A DNA stretch of 64,000 nucleotides. Origin: Bacteriovoracaceae bacterium (lineage in GTDB: Bacteria; Bdellovibrionota; UBA1018). Location of the stretch: contig CANFJX010000012.1 in assembly GCA_947447665.1 (NCBI GenBank), forward strand, positions 1 to 64,000. Direction: 5' to 3'. Numbering within the stretch: the first letter of the stretch is position 1; each line of letters begins with the position of its first letter. The position numbers were made by a program, and so were the translations under genes. The notes under the pieces were generated by a model. The model was not told the DNA's origin. It saw nothing but the letters and a program-made list of their open reading frames with translations, and ran no database searches. Below, in pieces: positions 35,137 to 45,716 of this stretch.

Positions 35137-36645
35137 ATGGTGGGTATTCAAAGGGGCTTATTGCCTTGTCTTGCGCTTATTTCCATTTTCTTGGTTCAAA
35201 CGAGGACGGCTCACTCATTTGAGGCACAATTTGGAGTTTCTCCAGATAATAATCAGGATCTATTATTCTCAGTTTTAAAAAATGCAAAAAAATCACTCCT
35301 GATTAATATTTACGAATTTGCAAATCCGACTGTAGCAGAGGAAGTCATCAAAAAGATTCAAGAAGGAGTTTGCACTCATATTCTTATCGAGGGTGATCCA
35401 GTGGGGGGAATAGGCCAGGAAAGCGTCCAACTTCTCGAAACAATTACCACAGCCATGCAAGTTGCTCAAACTCTACCCTCCGCGGGGAAACGCTCCCGAA
35501 ATGAATTCGAGGGCAAAGCCTGCCATCAGGCTCTCATCCTACCGCCTCAAAAGGATCTTTCTGCGGGCATTAAAAAGCGATTCCGATTCAATCACGCAAA
35601 ATATGTCGTTGCCGATGGAGAGACTAGCCTCATCTCGTCGGAGAACTTCTCCGCCAATGGTCATCCTAATCCTGGAAGAAAAGGCACCCGAGGGTGGGAT
35701 ATCGTCATCGAAGGTTCAGAGCTAGCCCAGCAACTCACCCAACTCTTTGAGAGCGATACGAGCCTTGAACTTCCGGACGTGAAGAGCTTGGATTTGGCCT
35801 TGATCGCGAAGATGAAAGAAAAGTGGAATGTTCAAAAAGCTGAACCATCCGCAGACGTCCGATTGGAATCTGAAAAGCAACCGGCGAACCTAGGTCCTAC
35901 CAACCACTCGATCCCCTCCCTAGAACCTGCAGCATCCGAGGGCGACTTAGTCCGAAAAACCCCGACTAGACCCAAAGGCACTGGAAACGTCGAGAAGGCC
36001 ACCCTCATTACCTCACCCAACTCAGCCCCTGCGCTCCGCCAGATTATCAGTGAATCCCAGAGGCGGATCGATCTTAATTTTATGTCACTCCCCAAGGACA
36101 GCTACATTTTGGGCACGCTAGTAGAAGCCGCTCGTCGCGGAGTGAACACCCGACTCCTTTTGAATGATGGCAAATCCTTCGGGGCGAATGGTAAAGGCAA
36201 GCCCATCCTAGCCGCCGCGGATGCACAAAAACGACCGAGCTGGCAACCTAAGATCGACCCCCAGGTCCTCACCGCTCAATTTGCGCTCCGACTCGCTCAC
36301 TGCGATCACCTCCCCCTCGATGCGCGAATCATCGATACACGGGCAGCAGAAATCACCTACATCCACAATAAAGGCATGATCGTAGATGAGGAAAAGGTCT
36401 TGGTCAGCTCCATCAATGGGACACAAAACTCGATGGATAATAACCGCGAAGTAGCTGTTTTAGTTCAAAGCCCCGATGCGGCCCGCTACTACGGCGAGTT
36501 CTTTGAGTTGGACTGGAGTCGATCTCCGGCAATGAGTATCTCTGAGGACTTAGTTAAATACCCTTGCCACCACGAACTAGTTCAGCCTGCAGCCGCAGGA
36601 CCCGAGGGATTTTTTCCTGTGCCGGATTTAATGGGAGCGAAGTAG
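35137..36645 (+). CDS. Secreted phospholipase D-like protein with two HKD motifs
   Basis: 502 residues from the ATG at 35137 (AAGAGGT five bases upstream; the GTG at 35134 is too close). A signal peptide (about 1-28) is followed by two PLD domains: H-A-K-Y-V-V-A-D starting near His153 and H-N-K-G-M-I-V-D starting near His410, each in HxKxxxxD form. They are separated by a long low-complexity linker (about 230-290) rich in Pro, Glu and Ser. The PLD superfamily includes phospholipases, phospholipid synthases and nucleases; the signal peptide points to an exported enzyme. The second domain carries C-D-H and late C-H-H residues that might form a disulphide. Confidence 0.88.
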   Translation: MVGIQRGLLPCLALISIFLVQTRTAHSFEAQFGVSPDNNQDLLFSVLKNAKKSLLINIYEFANPTVAEEVIKKIQEGVCTHILIEGDPVGGIGQESVQLLETITTAMQVAQTLPSAGKRSRNEFEGKACHQALILPPQKDLSAGIKKRFRFNHAKYVVADGETSLISSENFSANGHPNPGRKGTRGWDIVIEGSELAQQLTQLFESDTSLELPDVKSLDLALIAKMKEKWNVQKAEPSADVRLESEKQPANLGPTNHSIPSLEPAASEGDLVRKTPTRPKGTGNVEKATLITSPNSAPALRQIISESQRRIDLNFMSLPKDSYILGTLVEAARRGVNTRLLLNDGKSFGANGKGKPILAAADAQKRPSWQPKIDPQVLTAQFALRLAHCDHLPLDARIIDTRAAEITYIHNKGMIVDEEKVLVSSINGTQNSMDNNREVAVLVQSPDAARYYGEFFELDWSRSPAMSISEDLVKYPCHHELVQPAAAGPEGFFPVPDLMGAK

Positions 36646-36770
36646 AAGTCGGATCGATCCCTTCGGCCGGGTTGATGCAGGCATTTTGCTTGCAGTGATC
36701 CAGAAAAGTGCCTTTTGGTCCAATTTTAAAACCATGTCCAGTCCCCGGCAAAAAGCCTTCAGCAAGTACA

Positions 36771-37940
36771 ATGCTTGGTCTCGACTGGCTTAACTTCTTT
36801 CTCGCCGATGTTCAATCCGGGATTGGACCTTTCTTCGCTGTTTACCTGGCGGGTCGTCACTGGAACGAGCAAAACATAGGCATAGCGCTCACGGTAGGCG
36901 GGATAGCTGGGATTGCCATGCAAACGCCCACAGGCTGGTTTGTGGACCGCACTCATTCTAAACGGGCCTTGGTTGCCGTCGGAGTGAGCGCCTTAGCGGC
37001 GAGCGCGGTCATGATCCTGTTATTTCCTTCATTTTGGGCCATTTTACTCGCACAGATCTTTATGGGTGCCGCAAATAGCATTTTTACTCCGGCAATCTGT
37101 GCCATCTCTCTCGGGATCGTCGGACACGATGCGTTTGACTGCCGACAGGGACGAAACCAGACGTTCAACTCTAGTGGTAACTTAACTGCTGCTCTATTTA
37201 TGGGATTAATCGGCTATTGGATCTCCAACCGAGGAATTTTTTTCTTCGTTTTCCTCTCAGCTTTGCCCACCTTTTTTATGCTCTGGCTCATCCGACCGGA
37301 AGAGATCAGTTACGAAATCGCCAGAGAGTCGGACGAGGGCACAACGATCAGTCTACTCGAAATATTTAGCAATCGCCTCATCATCACCTTCCTCATCTGT
37401 GCTGCACTTTTTCACTTTGCCAACGCAGCGATGCTCCCCCTGCTGGGCGAGATGCTTACTCATGGTCAAGGTAGAAGCTCGATGATGTTCATGTCCGCTT
37501 GCGTTGTGACAACCCAGCTCGTCATCGCCGTTTTTGCCTCCTGGTGCGGTCGAAAAGCAAAAAATTGGGGACGAAAGCCGCTGCTTCTCATCGCATTCGG
37601 GGTACTACCTTTTCGGGGTATTTTATACACAATGACAAACAACTCAACACTCCTCATTGCGATTCAGATTCTCGACGGTGTCGCAGGTGCGATTTTCAGC
37701 GTGGTTTCCGTACTAGTCATCGCCGACCTCACTCGCGGTACAGGCCGATTTAACGTAACTCTGGGAGCGATGACCACAGCGGCTAGTGTCGGTGCCGCTC
37801 TCAGCCAAAGCATTGCGGGAACTATTGTCCACCACTTTAGCTTTCGCGCCGGTTTTCAATTCCTCGCATCTATCGCAATGGTTGCCTACGCAGTGCTCTA
37901 CGTATTTATGCCTGAAACCCGAGATCACAGGTCCGATTAG
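36771..37940 (+). CDS. Major facilitator superfamily transporter
   Basis: 389 residues from the ATG at 36771. A GTG at 36708 in the same frame is possible but adds a Pro-rich segment with no helix. About 12 membrane helices are evident, with the MFS loop motif G-W-F-V-D-R-T-H-S-K-R-A after helix 2. The N-terminus (L-N-F-F-L-A-D-V-Q-S-G-I-G-P-F-F) is typical of a subgroup of poorly known MFS permeases. The substrate is unknown. It sits between the phospholipase D and barrel genes on the same strand; operon membership is uncertain because of the 125-base gap before it. Confidence 0.85.
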   Translation: MLGLDWLNFFLADVQSGIGPFFAVYLAGRHWNEQNIGIALTVGGIAGIAMQTPTGWFVDRTHSKRALVAVGVSALAASAVMILLFPSFWAILLAQIFMGAANSIFTPAICAISLGIVGHDAFDCRQGRNQTFNSSGNLTAALFMGLIGYWISNRGIFFFVFLSALPTFFMLWLIRPEEISYEIARESDEGTTISLLEIFSNRLIITFLICAALFHFANAAMLPLLGEMLTHGQGRSSMMFMSACVVTTQLVIAVFASWCGRKAKNWGRKPLLLIAFGVLPFRGILYTMTNNSTLLIAIQILDGVAGAIFSVVSVLVIADLTRGTGRFNVTLGAMTTAASVGAALSQSIAGTIVHHFSFRAGFQFLASIAMVAYAVLYVFMPETRDHRSD

Positions 37941-37979
37941 CGAAACTTTGGTGGATTTTAAACGCAATGAAAGGAAAAT

Positions 37980-38525
37980 ATGAAAAAAAAACTAAGAGTT
38001 GAAAAAAAATATAGTCAAGTCGCCTTACTCCTCACCATCATCCAAGCCGCGGTTCTCTCAACCCAGTTACAGCCAGCATCAGCGGCTGGGCACTCGGAAG
38101 AGTTCGGATTAGGAATCATGCTGGGGGAGCCCACTGGGCTTTCGGGAAAAATGATCCTGGACACAAAGAGTGCCATTGATTTTGGACTCGCATTTTCGAC
38201 CAATGGGTATTTTCTATTTCTATCGGATTATTTGTTTCAATTCCCTCATGCTTTTCACAGCTCGTCGCCTTTTATCTCTCGACTGACCCCTTACCTTGGT
38301 ATGGGTGGCATTTTGGCAACGACGTCCCAACTGGGCCAAAATCGATCATTTTTTGGAACATCGTCGAGCAGCATTGCCTTGGGAGTGAGAATTCCCCTGG
38401 GGATCGAATGGAACCCGTCATCACTCGCGATTGGGGTGTTTGCTGAAATTGCACCCGGGATTTACCTTCTGCCAAGTACTCAAGGTCTTTTCCAGTGGGA
38501 TATTGGAATTCGATTTTACTTTTAA
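37980..38525 (+). CDS. Probable small outer-membrane beta-barrel protein
   Basis: 181 residues with a signal peptide (basic start, core, cleavage near A-S-A-A). The mature part has the alternating, Gly- and aromatic-rich pattern of a small barrel (G-I-M-L-G-E-P-T-G-L-S-G-K) and ends W-D-I-G-I-R-F-Y-F, a terminal Phe as in outer-membrane barrels. Family not identified with certainty. AAAGGAAA precedes the ATG, 39 bases after the MFS gene. Confidence 0.72.
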   Translation: MKKKLRVEKKYSQVALLLTIIQAAVLSTQLQPASAAGHSEEFGLGIMLGEPTGLSGKMILDTKSAIDFGLAFSTNGYFLFLSDYLFQFPHAFHSSSPFISRLTPYLGMGGILATTSQLGQNRSFFGTSSSSIALGVRIPLGIEWNPSSLAIGVFAEIAPGIYLLPSTQGLFQWDIGIRFYF

Positions 38526-38557
38526 TTCTCGCTCCATAGCCTAATGTACCCTGGAAG

Positions 38558-39364
38558 ATGTCTAAATTTAACCCAGAGTATTATCGCCAGTTCCGCCCCT
38601 TTTATCCTCCCGAGATCTTTAAAGGGTTTCGAAATGAATTGCTGAGGCGAAAATTTAATGAGCCATTTCAAGTGGTCGATTTAGGCTGTGGCACGGGACA
38701 TTCGACTGCATCTCTATTGAAGACTTCGATTCGGGCGAATGTGATTGGCATTGATCCTGATCCCGAGATGCTTAACCAAGCACGAGAGCTCGCCCGATCG
38801 CTCCAATTGGGACACCTCAGACTGAAAGAGGGCACCGGAGAGGTAACAGGATTACCTTCGGAGAGTGTCGATGCTGCTCTCCTCGGCTCAGCATTCCATT
38901 GGATGAACCCAGAGCAGACCCGAGACGAGCTGATCCGCATCCTCAAAGATTCAGGGCTAATTTGGATTTTTGAATATCAATTTCCGAAGGCTCCTGCCCT
39001 ACCTGAGCTAAACGAGTGGATTCGACGTCAATTTAACCTCGTTTGGAAAGCCCCGGGCCAAGTCCCTCGCGGGAGCTTCACTGAGGTGACCCGCGTATTT
39101 CGTCAAGATGCTCGGTTTGAACTTCTCTCAGAACTTCGCCCCCCCATGATCCAACACCTGACAATGGAAGAATTAGCGGGACTCATCTTTTCTCAGTCGA
39201 GGGTTCTCTGCTACGAGGACACCCTGTCGAGTTCCGAGAAAACTAAGTTTCGAGACGATACTCGAGATAGCCTCAGGGATCTGATGGGCATTGAGCCTGC
39301 AGTTTTTCATTTCACCCTACAGGGCCTATCAATGGCAAAGACCCCGGCTACAATCCGAGGCTGA
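38558..39364 (+). CDS. Class I SAM-dependent methyltransferase
   Basis: 268 residues. The SAM-binding motif is [11 protein letters not shown] at about 44-54, followed by the acidic I-G-I-D-P-D loop and F-H-W-M near the fourth strand. The fold is the UbiE/arsenite-type small-molecule methyltransferase group; the acceptor is unknown. The end overlaps the convergent uvrB end by 17 bases. Confidence 0.85.
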   Translation: MSKFNPEYYRQFRPFYPPEIFKGFRNELLRRKFNEPFQVVDLGCGTGHSTASLLKTSIRANVIGIDPDPEMLNQARELARSLQLGHLRLKEGTGEVTGLPSESVDAALLGSAFHWMNPEQTRDELIRILKDSGLIWIFEYQFPKAPALPELNEWIRRQFNLVWKAPGQVPRGSFTEVTRVFRQDARFELLSELRPPMIQHLTMEELAGLIFSQSRVLCYEDTLSSSEKTKFRDDTRDSLRDLMGIEPAVFHFTLQGLSMAKTPATIRG

Positions 39365-41522
39365 GCACCTTCAGGCGCTTAATCCGGTCGCGCAAATCAG
39401 CTGCTTTCTCAAACTGCAGAGCCTTGGCGATTTCCTTCATATCCTTATCCATGGCTTGAATGGACTTGGCGATGCCTTCCAGTGAGGTGAAGTACTCTCC
39501 AGCCGTCTCACGAATCTCCGCTAGGCGCGTCGATGGATCCACAAAGTCTAGTTCAGCCAAAGCTACCTGAGTGGGAGTCGCTGCACTCCAAAGACTTTTT
39601 CCGTGACCTGAGCCCGCACCAGTTCTGAGTGCGCGCTTGGCGAGTTGTGCTTTGTCTTTGGTACGTGCGGGTTTTTGATTTTCTTCGCCGTCCTCTTGAC
39701 CCTCTCCGTGACTGAGGGTCATAGGAGCTGCAATTGCTTTTTGAATCGTTCGAGGGACGATCCCATGCTCTCGATTATACTCCTCTTGCAATGCTCGACG
39801 CCTTCGAGTCTCATCGATCGCCTTCGTCATACTGTCCGTCATACGATCCGCGTAGAGTATGACCAGGCCCTCTGAATTTCGAGCGGCACGCCCCATCGTC
39901 TGAATCAGGGATCGGTAACTCCTCAAAAATCCTTCTTTGTCGGCATCCAAAATCGCCACTAATGAAACCTCAGGTAAATCCAAACCCTCTCTGAGGAGGT
40001 TGATCCCCACCAAAACATCAAATGCTCCTAACCGGAGGTCTCGCAGAATTTCAATTCGTTCGAGGGTATCAATATCGGAATGTAAGTATTTCACTCTTAC
40101 TTGCTTTTCCTGATAAAACTTCGTCAGATCTTCGGCTAACTTTTTAGTCAAAGTAGTGACCAGGACCCGCTCATTTTTGGCAACAATTTTTCTGATCTCA
40201 GTCAATAGATGATCCACTTGATTGGATGCAGGCTCCACCTCAACGATTGGATCAAGAAGTCCCGTGGGTCGAATTACCTGTTCCACCACTTCGCCCTGTG
40301 TCTGGGTAAGCTCATAATCTCCGGGAGTCGCCGATACGTAAATCGTCTGGGCGCGACAGTTTTCCCATTCCTGAAAGTTCAAGGGGCGATTATCCAGAGC
40401 TGAGGGGAGTCGAAACCCATGCTCGACCAGATTCATTTTTCGAGCGCGGTCACCTCGGTACATTCCACCAATCTGAGGTACGCTGACATGGCTCTCGTCC
40501 ACAATCAGGAGCCAATCCTTTGGAAAATATTCCATGAGGGTGGGGGGAGCCTCCCCTGGGCCTCGCCCCGTCATATGGCGCGAGTAGTTTTCAACTCCCT
40601 GACAAAAGCCTAGCTCTTCCATCATCTCTAGATCAAACAGTGTTCGTTGTCCGAGGCGTTGCGCTTCGAGCGGTTTTCCAAGAGCCTCCAACTCTTGAAG
40701 CCGTTCCCGCAACTCGACTCGAATCGTGTCGATAGCACGCTTACGATTTTCTACGGTCGTCACATAATGACTTCCAGGGTAGATCGTAACCTTAGGCAAC
40801 CTCTGAAGGCGAATACCTCGGAGCGGATCAATTTCGGAAATACTTTCAATCTCGTCTCCGAAGAATTCGATTCGAATTGCCCGCTCTTCTTCATAGGCTG
40901 GAAATACCTCAACCACGTCACCGCGCACACGAAAAGTCCCACGATGAAAATCGACATCATTTCGCTTGTACTGAATTTCGACCAATTTACGTAAAACATC
41001 TTGACGCTTAAACTCTCGTCCAGTTTCCAAATAGAGCAGCAGGCCCTCGTAGGCCTCGGGCGAACCCAAACCGTAAATACAAGAAATTGACGAAACAATA
41101 ATAACGTCATTTCTCTCCAGGAGCGATCGAGTGGCCGAGTGCCTCAGCTTGTCGATCTCATCATTGATCTGAGCATCCTTTTCAATATAGGTATCGGTCG
41201 ATGGAACATAGGCCTCGGGTTGATAATAGTCGTAATAGCTGACAAAGTATTCCACAGCATTGTTAGGAAAAAACTCTCTGAACTCTGAAAAAAGTTGAGC
41301 TGCCAGCGTCTTATTATGACTCAGAATCAGCGTCGCCAAGCCCGTCTGCTGAATGACATTAGCCATCGTATAGGTTTTACCCGAGCCCGTAACGCCCATG
41401 AGAACTTGGGCCGCTCGCTTTTCCTGAATTCCACGCACCAACTTCTCGATCGCTTGAGGTTGGTCACCCGTGGGCTGAAAAGGGACTTTTAATTCAAATT
41501 TTCTCTTTGAAAAGATTGCCAT
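39348..41522 (-). CDS. uvrB: UvrABC excinuclease subunit B
   Basis: 724 residues. Helicase motif I is G-V-T-G-S-G-K-T at 43-50, followed by the beta-hairpin region [14 protein letters not shown], the helicase motifs of the second half ([19 protein letters not shown]) and a C-terminal UVR domain (about 691-724, [17 protein letters not shown]) that binds UvrC. A Lys/Ala/Gly-rich stretch before it is a flexible linker, so the protein is slightly longer than the usual 670. UvrA is not in the window. It stands alone. Confidence 0.97.
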   Translation of the reverse strand: MAIFSKRKFELKVPFQPTGDQPQAIEKLVRGIQEKRAAQVLMGVTGSGKTYTMANVIQQTGLATLILSHNKTLAAQLFSEFREFFPNNAVEYFVSYYDYYQPEAYVPSTDTYIEKDAQINDEIDKLRHSATRSLLERNDVIIVSSISCIYGLGSPEAYEGLLLYLETGREFKRQDVLRKLVEIQYKRNDVDFHRGTFRVRGDVVEVFPAYEEERAIRIEFFGDEIESISEIDPLRGIRLQRLPKVTIYPGSHYVTTVENRKRAIDTIRVELRERLQELEALGKPLEAQRLGQRTLFDLEMMEELGFCQGVENYSRHMTGRGPGEAPPTLMEYFPKDWLLIVDESHVSVPQIGGMYRGDRARKMNLVEHGFRLPSALDNRPLNFQEWENCRAQTIYVSATPGDYELTQTQGEVVEQVIRPTGLLDPIVEVEPASNQVDHLLTEIRKIVAKNERVLVTTLTKKLAEDLTKFYQEKQVRVKYLHSDIDTLERIEILRDLRLGAFDVLVGINLLREGLDLPEVSLVAILDADKEGFLRSYRSLIQTMGRAARNSEGLVILYADRMTDSMTKAIDETRRRRALQEEYNREHGIVPRTIQKAIAAPMTLSHGEGQEDGEENQKPARTKDKAQLAKRALRTGAGSGHGKSLWSAATPTQVALAELDFVDPSTRLAEIRETAGEYFTSLEGIAKSIQAMDKDMKEIAKALQFEKAADLRDRIKRLKVLSLGL

Positions 41523-41618
41523 AGATCACTCTAACGTAAAATAATTCAACTTTAATTCAAAACCCTTTTTAACTGTCGTTTTCAGCGATACAATCGTAAC
41601 CAACGGACGGTATGGCAA

Positions 41619-42389
41619 ATGACCAGTGATTCCATTCAGTTGAAATACCCGATTGTCTTAATTCATGGGCTGGGGGCTCGGAGTAACTTTGGGTCGATCG
41701 AATACTTCTACGGGTTTCCGCGGCTTTTGAGGGAAGCTCAAAATCAAGTATTCATTCCTAAACTCACGCCTTTTCATACGATTGAGTTTCGAGCCGCGCA
41801 GCTTAAAGAGCAGATCGAACAAGCAATACCCGAAGGTAAGGTCAACCTGATCGGGCATAGCATGGGTGGACTCGATGCCCGCTACCTCGCCTCGAAGCTC
41901 GGATTCGGCGAGCGAGTTGCCAGCTTAACGACGATCGGAACCCCCCACCGAGGCACCTCCGTTAGTGACTTGGCTGTGGATGCGCTCCCACCTGGTGCCT
42001 TTTTAGCCATCGATCGCTTTTTGAAACTCATAGACTCGAGCAGCGAGGCTCTCAGACAAATCACTCGAACCTATTGTAACGGCCCCCTGGCGTTGGATGC
42101 ACCCAACCTACCCAGCGTCGCTTACTATAGCGCTACCAGCGCGATCTCCAATCCAGTGCTGACTAAAGCACTCCCAGTTTTCTGGGTGTCTCATGGAATT
42201 CTCAAGAAAATTGAAGGCGATAACGACGGCTTTGTCTCAGTCGAGTCGGCAAAATGGGGCGAGCACATCTGCACTTACTCGGGAGATCACTACGCTCAAA
42301 TTGGTCAGATCCTCGGAAAGGCAAGAGGGATGGACTACATTCGATTTTACACTGAAATTCTTAGCCGACTTAAACGGGATGGAATGTGA
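41619..42389 (+). CDS. Triacylglycerol-lipase-like alpha/beta hydrolase
   Basis: 256 residues without an obvious signal peptide. It starts with P-I-V-L-I-H-G-L-G (oxyanion region) and has the nucleophile elbow G-H-S-M-G-G around Ser80, then T-I-G-T-P-H-R-G-T, which is typical of the bacterial lipase family that includes Pseudomonas lipases. Acid and base candidates are the D-N-D-G-F-V region and G-D-H-Y-A-Q near the end. It may act on lipids or esters; because no leader is seen it could be cytoplasmic or use another route. The next gene overlaps by four bases. Confidence 0.86.
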   Translation: MTSDSIQLKYPIVLIHGLGARSNFGSIEYFYGFPRLLREAQNQVFIPKLTPFHTIEFRAAQLKEQIEQAIPEGKVNLIGHSMGGLDARYLASKLGFGERVASLTTIGTPHRGTSVSDLAVDALPPGAFLAIDRFLKLIDSSSEALRQITRTYCNGPLALDAPNLPSVAYYSATSAISNPVLTKALPVFWVSHGILKKIEGDNDGFVSVESAKWGEHICTYSGDHYAQIGQILGKARGMDYIRFYTEILSRLKRDGM

Positions 42390-42571
42390 AAACACTCAAC
42401 TCTAAAGATCTGCATGACTTATCGGGCGCCTGTATTGATTTTAAAATCCTGCTGGATTTGATCAAATCAGGCTATCGCTTTGATGACGAAGAAGCTCCTG
42501 TACTCATCACCCAACTCGAAAAGGATCTAAAAGTCCTGCAAGATCATCTGCATGAAATTAAGGAATTTTAG
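42386..42571 (+). CDS. Small protein, translationally coupled to the lipase gene
   Basis: 61 residues from a GTG at 42386 that overlaps the lipase stop by four bases (GTGA). It is helical and charged, with no cysteines and no signal peptide; the sequence is like a short antiparallel helical pair. Its function is unknown. A lipase-specific foldase is usually far longer, so it is not that. The end overlaps the cysS end by four bases on the other strand. Confidence 0.6.
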   Translation: MKTLNSKDLHDLSGACIDFKILLDLIKSGYRFDDEEAPVLITQLEKDLKVLQDHLHEIKEF

Positions 42572-44094
42572 CGATATTCCCAAGTCGTGCCGCTCGGACT
42601 ATCTTTGATAATTACTCCGCGTGATTCGATATCCTTGCGGATTTGATCAGCCTTCGCGAAGTCTTTCGCTTTGCGAGCCGCGGCGCGATCCTCGATCGCC
42701 TGACGAATTTCATCTTCAGTCGGTCGAGCCACTGCGTTGGCAACCTGAGGTCGAGAAATGACGCGAATTCGCGACAAATCAGCAAGTGCCTTTTCAGGTT
42801 CGGAGCGCCCGATTCCTAGAATTCCACCAATGTCCTCTTCCATGAGCCGGATCAGTTCTTGCGCGCCCAAGATTGCCGAAGGAGTAGCTTGAGCCAGCGG
42901 CTCAGCAAGGGTTCGGTTAAACTCACGAATCACAGTAAAAAGTGCGGCAAGTGCCCCTGGATTATTGAAGTCGTTGGCAAAGTTCTCGTCGATCTCCGTC
43001 CGGGCCTTCTCACAGGATGCGGCAAAAACACCCCATGCAGCCTCAGCCCTCAGATCCGCTCGCGCTCGACTTTGCTTCAGCAGCTGTTGGGCTCTAGCCT
43101 TAGCCTCATAAATTCTTTGCAAACCAGTAAGGGTCTGCTCGACGGCCTCCGGTCCAAAATCAATTTGGGAGCGATAATGAACGGAGAGCAAAAGATAGCG
43201 CGCAAACTCACCCGAAAACTGCGTAAGAAAATCTCGGGCGGTAAAAACATTTCCCAAACTCTTAGACATTTTTTCTTTCGAAAGAGTGAGAAACGCGTGA
43301 TGCAGCCAGTACTTCACAAAAGGACCATGCCCGCTGGCGGCCTCGCTCTGAGCGATTTCATTCTCATGATGAGGAAAAACTAAATCCTCACCGCCGTGAT
43401 GTACATCGATCTGATCCCCCAGCCACTTACTGGCCATCGCAGAACACTCGATATGCCATCCTGGCCGTCCCTTGCCCCAAGGACTATCCCAAAATGGTTC
43501 GCCCGGCTTTGCAGGCTTCCAGAGCGTAAAGTCGAGGGGATTTTGCTTTTTTTCGGTGACTTCCACTCGGATTCCAGCAATTAGATCATCCAGTTTTTTG
43601 TGAGAGAGCTGCCCGTAGTTTTTGAAGCTACTAATCGAGAAAAGTACTTCTCCATCTTTGGCAACATAAGCGTTGCCATGCTCAATAATTTTCTTAATCA
43701 GGGCAATAATCTCAGCGATATGGGTCGTCACTGTGGTTTTGTGGGTCGGCTCCAGCATGCACGCGACTGCAAAATCTTTTTCCACTTCTTGCGTGTACTT
43801 TTTTGCGACCTCTTCGGGAGAAATCCCTTCTTCGCGCCCTTTATTGATAATTTTATCATCCACGTCCGTGTAGTTTCGAACAAACTGGACGTCATATCCA
43901 ACTCTTTGAAAATAGCGATAAAACTGATCGGCGACCAAGCCCCCTCGGAGGTTCCCGATGTGAATGAATCCGTAAACCGTGGGACCGCAGGAGTAAAAAG
44001 TTAACTGACCCGGCCGGTAGGTTTCAAGTACTTCCTTTTTACCGGTCAGCGTGTTCGTTAAACGGATCGAGCGAATTTTTTTAATCGCACTCAT
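42568..44094 (-). CDS. cysS: Cysteine--tRNA ligase
   Basis: 508 residues. Class I synthetase signatures: H-I-G-N at 45-48 and K-M-S-K-S at 275-279. The zinc ligand Cys36 (Y-S-C-G-P-T-V-Y) and G-W-H-I-E-C-S plus H-H-E-N-E (zinc-site residues) are all present. It charges tRNA-Cys. The C-terminus carries the usual helical anticodon-binding domain (R-K-A-K-D-F-A-K-A-D-Q-I-R). It begins three bases after the gltX stop, so the two synthetases are an operon. Confidence 0.97.
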   Translation of the reverse strand: MSAIKKIRSIRLTNTLTGKKEVLETYRPGQLTFYSCGPTVYGFIHIGNLRGGLVADQFYRYFQRVGYDVQFVRNYTDVDDKIINKGREEGISPEEVAKKYTQEVEKDFAVACMLEPTHKTTVTTHIAEIIALIKKIIEHGNAYVAKDGEVLFSISSFKNYGQLSHKKLDDLIAGIRVEVTEKKQNPLDFTLWKPAKPGEPFWDSPWGKGRPGWHIECSAMASKWLGDQIDVHHGGEDLVFPHHENEIAQSEAASGHGPFVKYWLHHAFLTLSKEKMSKSLGNVFTARDFLTQFSGEFARYLLLSVHYRSQIDFGPEAVEQTLTGLQRIYEAKARAQQLLKQSRARADLRAEAAWGVFAASCEKARTEIDENFANDFNNPGALAALFTVIREFNRTLAEPLAQATPSAILGAQELIRLMEEDIGGILGIGRSEPEKALADLSRIRVISRPQVANAVARPTEDEIRQAIEDRAAARKAKDFAKADQIRKDIESRGVIIKDSPSGTTWEYR

Positions 44095-44097
44095 AAA

Positions 44098-45600
44098 TTA
44101 CCTCGACTGTGAGAGGAGCGCCTCAATCCTTTTAAGCACAGACTCACGCCCTAAAATCGGAAGAATCAGTTTAAGCTCAGGACCATGAACCTTCCCCGTC
44201 ACAGCCGCACGCAGGGGCATGTAAAGTGATTTTCCCTTCACCCCGGATTTGGCGGAAACCTTCTTAGGGAGCGCATCGACTTCCTCAATCAACAAAGGGC
44301 CCGATGCGGACTTAAGCTCCGCTACCATAGCCTCAATCACGGGAGCAGAGCTCGGCTCGTTTAATACTACCTTAGCGTCAGGCTCCAAGTGCGGGGTAGC
44401 ATCCAAAAACAGGTGTGCTGCTTGGGGCAATTCGCTCAAAAGCGTGACTTCGCCTCGAACAACTTCAACCACTTGATGATACCATTCCTCTGAGTGCGCC
44501 CCGAGATCAAAGCCCGCGCGCTCGAAATAGATCCGAGCTCTGCGAGCGATTTCTGCCAAGGGCATAGATCGAATGTAGAACGAATTCATCCACTGGAGTT
44601 TTTGGACATCAAAAACTCCAGGCGCCTTTTGCAAACCTTCGAGATTAAAATTAGAAATGAGCTCCGACATCGAAAGAACTTCGGGGTGACCCGAAACTGG
44701 CTTAATCCCAGCGGGCGGCCACCAACCCAGAAGTGCTAGGAAATTTAGTAAGGCCTCTGGGAGGTATCCTTTTTCCACATATTCATAGACCGAAACATCA
44801 CCACTTCGTTTGGATAGCTTTTGACGATCCGGTCCCAACACCAATGCGATGTGAGCGAACTCGGGAGGAGTCCAGCCAAAAGCTTCATAGAGCATGAGTT
44901 GTCGCACGGTATTCGAGAGATGCTCCTCTGCTCGAATCACATGAGTCATTTCCATGAGATGGTCATCCATCACACAGCAAAAATTATAGACAGGAAAACC
45001 GATTCCTTCTGCGATCTCTTTTTCGCCGTCCCCAGGAGTCCGAGTCACGAGAAAATCCCCTACCATTCCCTCTTTGAACTCCACCCTGCCGCGAACATGA
45101 TCTTGGAGAATGTAGGTCTTTTGGGGTGCCCGAAATCGGAGCCCGGCTTTTTCTCCCCGGGCAAGTCGGGCTTTCGCCTCGTCACGAGACAAACGGGCGC
45201 AGGTTCCGTCGTAGTGAGGGGTTCGACCCAACTTCATCGCAGCTTCGCGCTTTTGTGTCAGGAGTGTATCTGAGCAGAAACAATAGTAGACCCGATCCTG
45301 CTCCAAAAGTTGCCGAACGTAATCGGCGTAAAGAGAGAGTCTTTCGGACTGTCGATAGGGGGCGTGAGGTCCGCCTAGGTCCGGACCCTCTTGATAATCC
45401 AGCCCGAGGCGTTGGATATCAGAAAGAATCATTTTTTCGCTTTCGCGAGTGCTTCGGGCTTGGTCCGTATCCTCAATTCGGAGAACCAAGACCCCTCCCA
45501 TTTTCTTTGCGAATAACCAGTTAAAAAAGAGGGTTCTCGCACCCCCAACATGAAGATATCCAGTGGGACTCGGGGCAAAACGAACTCGAATCTGACTCAC
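44098..45600 (-). CDS. gltX: Glutamate--tRNA ligase
   Basis: 500 residues from a GTG at 45600 with GGTAGGG nine bases upstream. Class I signatures are Y-L-H-V-G-G at 15-20 and K-L-S-K-R at 261-265, with a Y-C-F-C-S pair of cysteines near 107-110 (a zinc-like C-x-C with a later C/Y pair in some GluRS). The C-terminal helical domain follows. It could be the discriminating or the broad type (charging tRNA-Gln too); no gatCAB genes are in view to decide. The gene is separated from carD by the terminator at 45661-45693. Confidence 0.96.
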   Translation of the reverse strand: MSQIRVRFAPSPTGYLHVGGARTLFFNWLFAKKMGGVLVLRIEDTDQARSTRESEKMILSDIQRLGLDYQEGPDLGGPHAPYRQSERLSLYADYVRQLLEQDRVYYCFCSDTLLTQKREAAMKLGRTPHYDGTCARLSRDEAKARLARGEKAGLRFRAPQKTYILQDHVRGRVEFKEGMVGDFLVTRTPGDGEKEIAEGIGFPVYNFCCVMDDHLMEMTHVIRAEEHLSNTVRQLMLYEAFGWTPPEFAHIALVLGPDRQKLSKRSGDVSVYEYVEKGYLPEALLNFLALLGWWPPAGIKPVSGHPEVLSMSELISNFNLEGLQKAPGVFDVQKLQWMNSFYIRSMPLAEIARRARIYFERAGFDLGAHSEEWYHQVVEVVRGEVTLLSELPQAAHLFLDATPHLEPDAKVVLNEPSSAPVIEAMVAELKSASGPLLIEEVDALPKKVSAKSGVKGKSLYMPLRAAVTGKVHGPELKLILPILGRESVLKRIEALLSQSR

Positions 45601-45660
45601 GGGTACAGACCCTACCTTTCCAAGATGTAACTCATGTTGAACTAAGGATCAGCAGAAACC

Positions 45661-45693
45661 AAAAAGTAAGGCCGCATCCTATTCGATGCAGCC
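45661..45693 (-). terminator. Intrinsic terminator after carD
   Basis: On the minus strand, a hairpin (GGC-x-GCATC paired with GATGC-x-GCC, loop about six bases, 45693 to 45670) is followed by TTACTTTTT (45669-45661). It is 24 bases past the carD stop, so carD is probably transcribed alone. Confidence 0.65.
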
Positions 45694-45716
45694 CACCTCT
45701 CAATTCCCTAACTGAC

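Noticed and set aside
36734-36790. Short frame M-S-S-P-R-Q-K-A-F-S-K-Y-N-A-W before the MFS gene
   Set aside because: 18 residues, no ribosome site, overlaps the MFS start in another frame; no reason to think it is made.
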